Shown piece after piece: positions 12,157-22,101 of a stretch of 64,000 bases of DNA. A program made the position numbers and the translations under genes. The notes under the pieces were generated by a model. The model saw nothing but the letters and a program-made list of their open reading frames with translations, did not search any database and had not been told where the DNA came from. Numbering within the stretch: position 1 is the first letter of the stretch; every line of letters starts with the position of its first letter. Source of the stretch: Citrus sinensis (Eukaryota > Streptophyta > Magnoliopsida > Sapindales > Rutaceae); assembly GCF_022201045.2 (NCBI RefSeq), contig NC_068563.1, positions 29,795,001 through 29,859,000 of the forward strand, in the 5' to 3' direction.

Positions 12157-13884
12157 TAAAAATATATATACTAAAACGTGAAACCGCTGCTACTACGCCA
12201 CTTGTCGCACCGGCCATCAGCTCAGTTCCAATGAAATGGTTTGTGTAAAGGTTAAACACGTGAAACCGTGAATCACACCGGCCCAACTGTTGATTTACAT
12301 TTACTGACACGTTTCTCCCTCTCTTTTTGTTTTTTGGATACAAAAGTGATTGTTTACAATAGCGACGGTGCTGTGCGTAGACAGCGTAGTAGTGACCACG
12401 AAAGAGCGCATGATTTTTGTGTAGTAGTGTTAGTAATTTAATAATTATAACGATCTTACTTGAGCAATATTGTCCCTTCCGTGATCACGCTGCAAATTGA
12501 CCCTAACGCCTCAACCTAATGTGGTCACGATTCGTGGGAAAAGGAAAGGCCACTTTAATCTATTAGATGAAAATGTCCAGACTAACCTTAGGTGTTAGTG
12601 GGGTGCAGTATTTTATTTGACTTAATATATCAAGTGGTGTATTTATTCAAAGGGAAACAGGACGTTAGATTGCTTAGATTTGTTCGAATACAATTTTGAT
12701 TTGTTTTTGTTATTTAAAGTCAAGGCAATTTATTGTGTGAAAACGAAACTTTGTTATCAAATTTCTAAATTATGTATTTATATTATGGTATTTGTATATT
12801 TTATGATGCCAAAAAATGAAGAAGTCTTATATTTTCTTTAGTCCAATTTCATAATCTATGTTGAACAATGTTATGAAAATTACGTTTTTAAATTTATTAA
12901 GAGACACTAAATTGTAATAGTTGGTATTTTCTTTATCATAGTCTCATTACCTATCAACTAATAAATTTATGTTCAAATCATTAATAAATACTAAAAATTA
13001 ATTTCATATTCTTCTATAGATTTGAAATGTTAACTCAAGTGAAGAGCAAACATACATTGTTCTCTATATATATATATATAGCAATTTGCAGTACAGATTA
13101 CTCTAGAGTACTGATTAGTACCATATAATAATCGACAAATAATAGTGGGGGCAGGAAAAGCAATCAGAGGGTGTTTTTGTCAATTTGTGTTATAAAACGA
13201 CACGTGACATTTTCTGGAGCTTCTCATAAAATAATAATTTATTTTTACAAGATGACAGAGAAAAAAAAAATTTTTTTTTTTTGAGATGAGATGACAGAGA
13301 AATTGAAATTACAATAAATATCTAGTTGTTGCCAAAGCATAAGAGGTGAGAATTCGACGGTCCAAAACGAATGCGCAGAAGAAGAAAGCTGTCAGGCCAG
13401 CTAGTTAGTTCTGTGTTAACATCAGCAAGGCGAAGGAAACGACTGGCGATGGTGACCCCACGTAAATTTCAACGGCTAATATTCACCAACTGAGATCTTT
13501 TCAACGGCTGATACTAATTCTATCACAATATCATTTCATAATTTTTTTTTTTCAATAAGATTCTCTCGTCCTTGTATTAGTACCATCAATTATCATATCT
13601 TCAAATGAAAATTATTTAATTGGGCAATTTGTATCAAGTTGTTCTCATGTTTTTAGTTATTAATATTTTGTTGAATACTGTACTGTATGTTATTAGTATA
13701 GCACAGGACCCACTTCACCTTGTCGTCTCTTGTTTGCGCCACAAACGCCGTTGATACTTGATACAGAATCATCAAAACTTTGATTTTGCTTATCATTTTG
13801 ATAAGATGATATAATTCTTTAATCCCGCGATCCAAAATAGTCGTGACTCTTATCATACGGGGAAGGTGTAAGAAAACTGCTGGA
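12157..13884. other. Intergenic, no gene seen
   Basis: AT-rich sequence with a short TA run (about 13066-13081) and A/T homopolymers (13260-13282 and 13540). Nothing that resembles a coding exon or an RNA gene was found. Confidence 0.5.
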
Positions 13885-13894
13885 TAGAATATAT

Positions 13895-14121
13895 ATATTT
13901 TTTTTTGTTTAAACTATGAGGTGGTCTTGAGTAAGCCCCAACTGTGGAGGGTATTTTTAAACCCGTACCACAACTCCAATTAATCCTCGCTCGCATCAAG
14001 TAGGCCAGTAAAGGGTAAAGTGCTGGCCAAAGTGGCGACTCCATACGAGAGCGGGGCTTAAACCCCTGACCTCTTTTAAGGAGTGAGAGTACCGAGCCAC
14101 TCACACCAACCAACTTTAGTT
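13895..14121 (-). mobile_element. tRNA-derived SINE with target-site duplication
   Basis: On the minus strand it begins at 14121. It shows an A-box-like TGGCTCGGTACTC near 14100, then a B-box-like GGGTTTAAGCCCC near 14055. It ends in an A-rich tail (complement of the T run at 13900-13910). The 10-bp sequence TAGAATATAT occurs at both flanks, 13885-13894 and 14122-14131, as expected of target-primed insertion. Body length is about 215 bp. The open frame across it is an artefact. Confidence 0.75.
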
Positions 14122-14131
14122 TAGAATATAT

Positions 14132-15756
14132 TATTACCGTATATTCACATCAGTCGTGATTGAAAAAGATAATTTAATTTATAACTTAAAATCATTGAAG
14201 TATCACATGTTTATGAACAATTATGAACCTCTTTTAAAAAAGAAAAATGATTTGTGGACAATCCATTTTAGTTATTTGAAACATGTACATTTTTTCTTTT
14301 TTTAATAAAGGCTTTATATGCAAAGAGCACTTGTTAAGAATAATGTCGAAAATAATAGTTCAGAAGGTGTGATAAATAATTCATTTTAAATTAAGCTCCT
14401 CGAGGTTTGACGGAGCAGTTTTCATGCATTGTTCTTTAGTTGATTACATTTGAATCCCAGATAAGATAAAGAGTTAAAAATCCAATTTGATTTAATTTAA
14501 ATCATCTTGAATTAGTTGATAATTATTGCAAAGGTGATGATGTTTCTGGGTACCACTTAATTCGAAGAATCCGAGACTTACAGCCACTCATATGTTCAAT
14601 ATTGCCATGCTACGTTGATGCCACGTTTTAATTGTTAATTGCACTAAATATGAAAAACAATTAGAAACCATTCATAATATTTAAAAACCTTTAAGACATG
14701 AAAAATATTTCATCCCGCGTCATAAGTAGAAAAATGTTAGAAGGTCACGATATTATTCTCTTTTTATTCGTCAGATTCATATCACACATTTATTTTCTCT
14801 TAGGCATATGTTTGTTTAATCTCTATATTTCAAAAAAAATAAATACTCAATACACTTTTATTGTTAGATATGTTACACTTTTTTCCTTACTCTTTCTCAG
14901 CTTTTACAAAAATATCCTTACAAAAATCTTAGGGACATTAATTAAAAAGTAACAAAAAGATCATTTTATGAAATTAGCCATAAAAGTAAATAAAAAATAA
15001 TGTAAAACATATCTTGCTATTATTTTACTCTTAAGGTTAGTTGATGGTTCTTAAACCTCCGCTTATAAGATACAAGATAATTTAAAGTAAAGAAGATAAG
15101 AAAAGATTCTTAATTCCCATGATTACTCTGAATTCAGCTCTCAATTCTTATATTTTTTAAAATATAAGGACAAAATATATAATTAAAAATATAGACACTA
15201 AGTTGCATTAACCATTTTCTCCTTCATTTACACGTATAATTAATCGAAAGGTTATACGTGAAGAAAATTTAATAAAAAAAAATGTGTATACGCAGTCATT
15301 TAGGTCAAACTCGTAGGCCCAAGCAGCGTTCAGAAGTGTAGGGTCAAGTTGGGCCACTGAACAATCATGGAACGCCAAATATTTGATGCCCGCAGCCGCA
15401 GCAGTACAACACCAACATGGCTGACGCACAATACGCAGAGATGTATTTCTTATTTCTCATGAATCTCATCTATTTGCTGTTGCCGTTCACCAACTCCATG
15501 CAAGCATTCAGACTTTTTTATTTATTTTTCCACCAACGTTGCATTTCTTTTGTTCCTTTCTATTAGTTTAAGGTTCTGATTGGCATCAAACTCAGTGCAC
15601 ATTTGTCAAATTGGGGATAATCTCGAATGACTGAAACCTTGTGAGTTGTGACCTTTTTTTATTTTTCTTCTCCGAAGAAAATTGAACTTTGACGTGATTG
15701 GTCCAAGAGAAAATTCGCAGATCGTTTTTTTTGGAAATATGGTCAATTTGGCCAAC
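14132..15756. other. Intergenic, no gene seen
   Basis: AT-rich. A slightly GC-richer patch at 15300-15430 is open on the minus strand for 73 codons, but I recognise no family in it. Confidence 0.45.
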
Positions 15757-15764
15757 ATCCCAGG

Positions 15765-16436
15765 TAAGAGTGGGCACGGTTCGGTTCGGTTCGAAATTAA
15801 GTAGAACCGATTTAAATTGATTATTTTATAAAAAAAACTGAATAAGAACCGAACTCAATAAGAACCGAATTCAAACAGTTCTTTTCGGATCGGTTCGGTT
15901 TAGTTCGGTTTTTTAGATTCTAGGCCTAATGGGCCTATTTTGAATTTTTAAATTTTTAGCCCATTGGGCCTCATGAATGTAATAATTTTTTTCAACAATT
16001 AATTTATCCTAATTTTATTACAAATATTAACAATAAATACAAAAGTATTCAAAACACATTTTATCACTAATATCTTACTAACTATTAATAAGATACTTCC
16101 AAAATATAAAATATTAAAATTTCAAAATACATAACGAAACTCCAATACTCCATCTATATAAACATAATCATAATGTTATAAAGAGAAATAACACATGTTT
16201 GATTTGAATAAAATCATGTTTGATTTGAATAAAATCATGTTTGATTTGAATAAAATAAAAAAATAATTCAATTTTTCGGTTCAGCTAAGTGAACCGAATA
16301 CCGAACCGACATTTCGGTTTTTTTTACAAACGGTATATTCGATTTTTTTAAAAAATAAAAACCAAACCGAATTAAAAAAAAAAACCGTCGGTTCAGTTCG
16401 GTTTTTTTAAAACTACGATTTTTTTGCCCACCCCTA
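15765..16436. mobile_element. Non-autonomous hAT-like element 1 (672 bp)
   Basis: Flanked by identical 8-bp duplications ATCCCAGG at 15757-15764 and 16437-16444, the size made by hAT transposases. The left end is TAAGAGTGGGCA; the right end read in reverse is TAGGGGTGGGCA. About 150 bp next to each end is packed with ACCGAA/TTCGGT motifs in both orientations. The centre is AT-rich and holds a 21-bp tandem repeat. No transposase reading frame. Confidence 0.85.
16195..16257. repeat. 21-bp unit tandem repeat, three copies
   Basis: Three successive near-identical units (16195-16215, 16216-16236 and 16237-16257), each starting ATGTTTGATTTGAATAAAAT; only the last base of the third differs. It lies inside hAT-like element 1 and is probably a local replication-slippage expansion. 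Confidence 0.9.
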
Positions 16437-16444
16437 ATCCCAGG

Positions 16445-18125
16445 CAACACTGAACTCTTTATCGTGATCTTGCGCGGAATAACGGAACAAATGCTCACCA
16501 ACATGTTCAAATTTTCTCTTAATACGTATCTTAGAAAATCATTTTTTATGCACATATTTGCCTACCTAGTGACGTAAGACACGTGGCGTGGTTTAACTAC
16601 ATACACGGTGGGTTTTGTTTTAACTTCATTATTTATTATCCCAAAATCTTTGACAAAATCTATATAATTCGTATTTTCCGCATGAGTTGTCAGAATTAAG
16701 CTAAATTCCTCTGTTTAGGCTTCTCAAAGTCAAAAGTCATTTTTTTTTAAAACCTCCTACGAATTTCAGAATTAAATTGTAAAAAACTACGTGTTATATC
16801 ATTAATGATAATATTCAGATGCTTCTCTCATAATATCTTGATCCAGCCAAATTTTAAGTTTTTAGCCATAACTTTTCTTTATTGACTTTTTTTTTTCAAT
16901 TTTTAAAAAATATTCTGTCACAATATTTGCTGTGGAGCCATATACAGCTTCCGATATATTTAGTTAACCATGAAAGATACATTTAGCTACCTCGAGGGTC
17001 CATAATAATTACCTCGGCTGGTATATACGTCAATGGTAAACTAATGTAGACGTGTTCTGAAATTTAAGCCTTAGAGACCATAATGGTATTGTGAAATAAA
17101 AGAGGCAAGAGCATATGATCGATCACATGGCAGTTAAGACTAATGCTAGCTAGCTTTAAGATGAGACGAACACAGAATTGCAAAAGGAAAATGCCAATTA
17201 AGATGCTTAAAGGAGAAATTATCAAAAGAAAAAAAAACAAAAAATGAAATAGGCATAGCTCGCAAAAGGAAACGCTCTCTGTTTGGTTTTTGTAGAAATA
17301 CAATGGTACATGGGCGTGAAACATTTTCATGTGGGTGAGGCTCGAACTGGCTTGTCAAATGCTTTGGTAAACTGGGGCCATTGCGGAAAAGTTGCTGCGC
17401 ATCTTGCTTCTCTAATACTGATTGATGCATTTATCTTTGTACCTGAAACTTCAAGTACAACACCATCTGTGCCGTGTGTCGTTTTAGAGAATCGTATCAC
17501 GGTACTGTATTAAGAATTAACCTGATTGAAATAAAGGCCCATAAAGTCGGAGAGAAGTATAATAGTCCAGACAAACACGTGCCGCAGAATGTGCCGTTCA
17601 ATTAATTGAGGAAAATTATTTATGCTCTGAACAGACTGAACCTAAACCCCGTACCGAACCCCAGCCAAGTGTAATTATTTTTCCCTTTTTTTCCCCTTAT
17701 TCTCTTACATAATGACATAACAAACTTTATAAATTTGATAAACATTCTCAGTACCCATAAGTTTTATTATTGTTAGGTTATATTTTCACAGCCTTTAAAT
17801 TTTTTATTTAAAGATCCAACATTAGTTATTTAGTAATGTTTGTTATCTTATTATGTAAGGTAACAAATTAAACACTCTTTTTTTAGTAATTTTATTTTTA
17901 ATCTTTGTGGAGTATGGTCGGGGTTTAAGTTCGGGCGGATACCATTGCTCCTTAATTGGTGTCCACGTAAATTGCAAAAGTGCCATAAATCGTGAACCAC
18001 AGGCCATGTTTGTCAATTGATGATGTGTACCTAGAAGCACACTTGTTCATAAATCTGACTACATCACAAAACCAGAGAATTCATTTCCTTGTCTCAATTC
18101 TGATACGATGGGTAGTTGTGCACAA

Positions 18126-18127
<2 letters not shown>
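16445..18127. other. Intergenic, no confident gene
   Basis: A patch at about 17290-17515 is less AT-rich and open on the plus strand. I could not assign it to a family with confidence. The rest is low-complexity AT-rich DNA. Confidence 0.45.

Positions 18128-18165
<38 letters not shown>
18128..18165. repeat. (AT)n microsatellite
   Basis: About 19 uninterrupted AT dinucleotides. A likely polymorphic marker; no function inferred. Confidence 0.95.
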
Positions 18166-18169
<4 letters not shown>

Positions 18170-18235
18170 TCTGTTATACACAGATTATTACTGATATTAT
18201 ATCAGATTGTTACATTTTGTAAGAAAAAACTGTCT

Positions 18236-18360
18236 CGAAAAAAATTGTCTCCACTCAATTAATTGATGATTGAGGGAGTACTTAAACTAACCTTCATAAT
18301 GCTCTCATGGAGTTAACAAGTAAAAGACTTCTCCTATTAGACTAAAGGTCCATTGGTCCT
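18236..18360 (-). repeat. SINE-like dispersed repeat, copy B
   Basis: Related to copy A at 11105-11265. Shared landmarks on the minus strand are ACCAATGGACCTTTAGTCTA and TTAGTTTAAGTACTCCCTCA. Relative to copy A it lacks a segment after the A-box-like region. Same orientation as copy A. Confidence 0.5.
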
Positions 18361-19558
18361 TTTTTGAGTTACTAGAAAGAATGTGTCTTATTTTTAAGGG
18401 ATCCATTCAACCGCTTGCGAACTAGTGAAAAGCGCCTATCACTAGAGGATGGTATGGGCTAAAAATCAAGGAAATAGTTTGCCTACTAAAAGAGGTTATT
18501 TAAACCAAAGAGGGCATCAAAAAAAGGAGTTAGCAAATTAAACCGAAGACTATCTAGCTAACAACCACTTGACCACTCGCTTTTTACATGATGTTCAGTA
18601 GCAACACCCAAAATCTATTAAACTTCAGCTTATTTCCAGTTTGACCAATTCATTTTCTCTTCTCTGCGCTGAAGTCCCTCCGGCGTATCCAAACCGTATT
18701 TTTTAGTTGACAACTATTGAGAATTGCGTTCGATTCGTGTTTGAGTTAGGGCTTGTGCTGTTAGTCCCCAAAAACCAACTTCAGCAATATATATGTACAT
18801 GCAGCAGCGATCGCATGATACATTTGCTAGCTATACTCCTTTTCAGCCGTTTGATCATCCTCAAACAACGTGAAAGTCCATTTTCTTCATTTCTATTTCA
18901 TGTCCTGGGTCAATTCCATTATAGCTTTAACTCTCTTTCTCCAAGGATTTTGCCTGAACTGCTTTCAACTTGCCATGCTTAAAACTAAATTTCTCACTAA
19001 GTACGTACATCAGTGCATGCGCGTACGCAGGCGTTTGAACTAGAAAATCACTTGTTATACATTTGTGTGTGTGTGTGTATTTTATAATAAATAAATATAT
19101 GAAACGAATCAAATTTCGTGGAATCAGAATCGAAAGGAAATCTTTGAGATAACTTAATAACTTGTCGTGGCATTCAGAGAAGGGAAAGAAAAAGAGGCAA
19201 TGGATTGTTCGCGGCGAGAGTTAAGTTGTTGGCTTTAAGCTAAAGAAGAGCCAAAACAGAAGGAAAAAGCCGGGAGAGGCCTCAAATTCACACGGGCTAA
19301 AACTAAAGGACCGGACAAAGACATGAGGACGCCAATGCCACGCCAATCTCCTTATCTTCTCTTCCATCCTCTTCTCCCACCCAATCAAATCCCTTTTATT
19401 AGTCATCTATATACGTTGCCCTCTCATCAATTTCCTTGTTTTTATTTCTACTTCAAATTACCAAACATGCATTCTAACCTGTGATTTCCTTGGACCCCTT
19501 GTCATTTTTTTATTTGCTAATATAACCCTAGATTTAAGATTGGGCCGGGGTTGGGAAT
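18361..19558. other. Intergenic, no gene seen
   Basis: It contains a short TG repeat (about 19063-19078) and scattered short open frames without recognisable homology. Confidence 0.45.
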
Positions 19559-19564
19559 ATTAAT

Positions 19565-20069
19565 TAAGGGTGGGCACCGGTAAGATTGAGTCGAGTTGAA
19601 TATCAACTAAACCTAATCCGCATATAGAATGGGTTGAAAAAATTCAACCCAACCCAATCCGCGGAACTGCAAATTGGGTTGAGTTTTTGAAAATTTTTTT
19701 TTTAATCTAAACAAAAATAAATTAATTAATTGAAAAAAAAACACAAATATTAAAATCCTTACAACACAAATCCAACATTTCAAAGTTCAACAATCAAATT
19801 ACTAGTACATAATTAATGGAAACACAAATTATTAGTACATAATTAAATTTATTAGCACATAAATTTAAAGTCTTGTTTAATACAAAATGCTATATATCAA
19901 AATTTATATAATAAAACACACACATATATATACCCACATACATATATATACACACACGCACATATATATACATATACATACATGGGTTGACAGGTTAGAT
20001 TTGGGTTAAAAAATTTCAACGCGACCCATAAAAAATCAAACGGGTTGAGCGGGTTAGTGCCCACCCCTA
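19565..20069. mobile_element. Non-autonomous hAT-like element 2 (505 bp)
   Basis: The left end is TAAGGGTGGGCACC; the right end read in reverse is TAGGGGTGGGCACTAACCC. Both match the terminal repeat of elements 1 and 3. The flanks share only ATTAAT (19559-19564 and 20070-20075), a shortened or eroded target duplication. The subterminal regions repeat GGGTTGA/TCAACCC motifs, unlike the ACCGAA motif of element 1. The interior holds CA/TA microsatellites (about 19917-19983). No open reading frame of note. Confidence 0.75.
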
Positions 20070-20373
20070 ATTAATCAATTGTAATTGTCAATAGTGGAAT
20101 AATATATCAATAGTTATTAAGTGTGTGCTCATCAAACATTTTAAACGTTGTACATTCAAATTTAAGTCGGCTCGTCACAAGCATACTCTATGATGTTAAA
20201 TCTGAATAAAAATAACAAAACTAATTTTGTCCTCTTGTTTATTAGATTGTATTTAACTTTTTTTTTTAAGTCGGAAAATTTGTGCTTTATATTCACTGCA
20301 TATATTATCTTCAAATTGTTCACGGAGCAGTGATGATATTTTGGGTCTAAGTGAAATAAAAAATATCTAAGAG

Positions 20374-20591
20374 TAGGGGTGGGCAATTTCGGATTCGGAT
20401 GAATCCGATCGGATTTCGGATAATTCGGATTGGAAAAAAATTCATCCGAATTCAATCCGACTTTAAATCCGATCGGATGATTTGGATTGATCCAAATCCA
20501 ATCCGATCCGAACCAAATCCGATCGGATCGCACAAATTTCATCCAATTGGATTTACCTTCAAATCCGAATCCGATCCGATGCCCACCCCTA
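20374..20591. mobile_element. Non-autonomous hAT-like element 3 (218 bp)
   Basis: Perfect 8-bp target duplications TCTAAGAG at 20366-20373 and 20592-20599. Ends are TAGGGGTGGGCA on the left and TGCCCACCCCTA on the right, a perfect 12-bp inverted repeat. Almost the whole interior is made of ATCCGA/TCGGAT units, about 17 in both orientations, often as the palindrome ATCCGATCGGAT. The open frames across it on both strands follow from this repetition and are not genes. Confidence 0.9.
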
Positions 20592-20599
20592 TCTAAGAG

Positions 20600-21954
20600 T
20601 GAGTAGCCATCCCCTCTTGGACATGTAAGTGACTAAGTGGTCCCTTTCGCCGAAGATGTCGTTTCTGGGGACCCAGCCTTGTTCAGTTGTTTTCTGTTTT
20701 CCTTTGATTGATTTTACGCCATTGAACTCCAGGTGCTTCGGCCATTCAAATCCATACAAAATCCATAGAAATTGCAAAATCATAAACGCAAGTGTATATA
20801 TCGATCAATTTTAAGAGCTGTTGCATGATTTGATGCGAGCACATCTATTTCTTTTTTCTCCTTTAAAATCTCTACTAATAGTTGTGCATTCAGTACCATA
20901 TACGTACCATCAATCAAATTCGATACATTTTTATACATCTGCTTCCGCTTAAAGTTCACCTACTATTATAGTGAGACCACAACTTGGTGTGAACAAATTC
21001 ATTAACTTTTTCATTGATGCTACCATGGAAATAATAATATCAGTGTATGCACATTTCAAATCGCATATTTATTTGTACTTGTCGTAGCTTGGCTCATGGC
21101 CATTTCATAAGATTTATTTATTTATAGTGCCTCGATGAATTGAATATGAGTAGAGCTATAAGTCCTTTATTTTTTATTTCAAAAATTATTCTAAATAATA
21201 TCACATTCATTAATATTTGAAATTCACTCAAATCTTATAAAGAGTTATTAATCACTTAAAAATTACGCATCATTTGAATAAAAATTTAAGATACTATCAT
21301 TACTCATTGAGTATGACTATTCAATCCTCTAAGAATTTCCAAACATATCTCTCTATATGTATGTGTGATTGTATGGAAAACTTTGTCTATAATAACAATT
21401 ATTAAAGATATAAAGCTACAATGCAGAACAATCAAATAAGGAGAGCCCAGAATCTAAATCCTTAGATTAAAAATGGATTGATCTTGAAATATATAAGAGT
21501 GGATATGTAACATCTCTCAATACACTTTGGTCTTTCAAGAGAAAATTATGCGTTTTTTACCACGATATAAGACTATATTGATTAATGCATATTGTCACAT
21601 AAATATTACTACGCATACAAATTTGAAATATAAATTATCTTAAATTAATGTACCAAATGTTGTGATACTCATTAGTATGTGTTATTTAACCAAGTATTCA
21701 TAATTAATATCAAAATTAATTTAGGCATATTTTTCACACCTTAATTATCGATGTACAAATTTTATACTTTAATTTTGTAAATGTTATTGATTTGATTGTC
21801 ACACACATACCCCAATTTTAAGAGAGGGTTGCGGGCGAGCCGGATCCAACACAATTGGGCCAAGAATTGGAGGTCTGATGCAACAGTCCCATTGCTACAA
21901 ACACTTCAAAATTATTAAAGAAGAGCGCGGGAGACGAATTTGTTGCGGTTGAAG
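20600..21954. other. Intergenic upstream of CDC6
   Basis: AT-rich; no gene seen. The last 200 bp before 22102 are GC-richer and should be the CDC6 promoter and leader. Confidence 0.5.
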
Positions 21955-21962
21955 TTTCGCGC
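21955..21962 (+). promoter_or_regulatory. E2F-type site upstream of CDC6
   Basis: TTTCGCGC matches the E2F consensus TTTSSCGC, 140 bp upstream of the CDC6 start codon. Plant CDC6 genes are known S-phase targets of E2F/DP, which supports a functional role. The match is seen; binding is inferred. Confidence 0.65.
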
Positions 21963-22101
21963 TAAAAGCCGAAAACCCGCCATTTGCCCACATTTCCCCG
22001 CCTTTTATCTAACCCATTCTATCAACAAAATTTTGTCAGAATCCAAACACACATTGCGCCAAATTTACATTATAGGGGAGAAAAAAAAAGGATATCAAAT
22101 A

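Noticed and set aside
15208-15429. 73-codon minus-strand open frame with Ala and Cys clusters
   Set aside because: No family recognised and no supporting exons; left as unexplained intergenic sequence.
17283-17513. 76-codon open frame with a vague RNase H-like pattern (HVGEAR then NALVNWGH)
   Set aside because: The similarity to LINE RNase H domains is too weak and no flanking reverse transcriptase is visible.
20399-20596. 65-codon open frame rich in Ile, Arg and Pro
   Set aside because: It is the translation of the ATCCGA/TCGGAT array of hAT-like element 3; both strands are open for the same reason.
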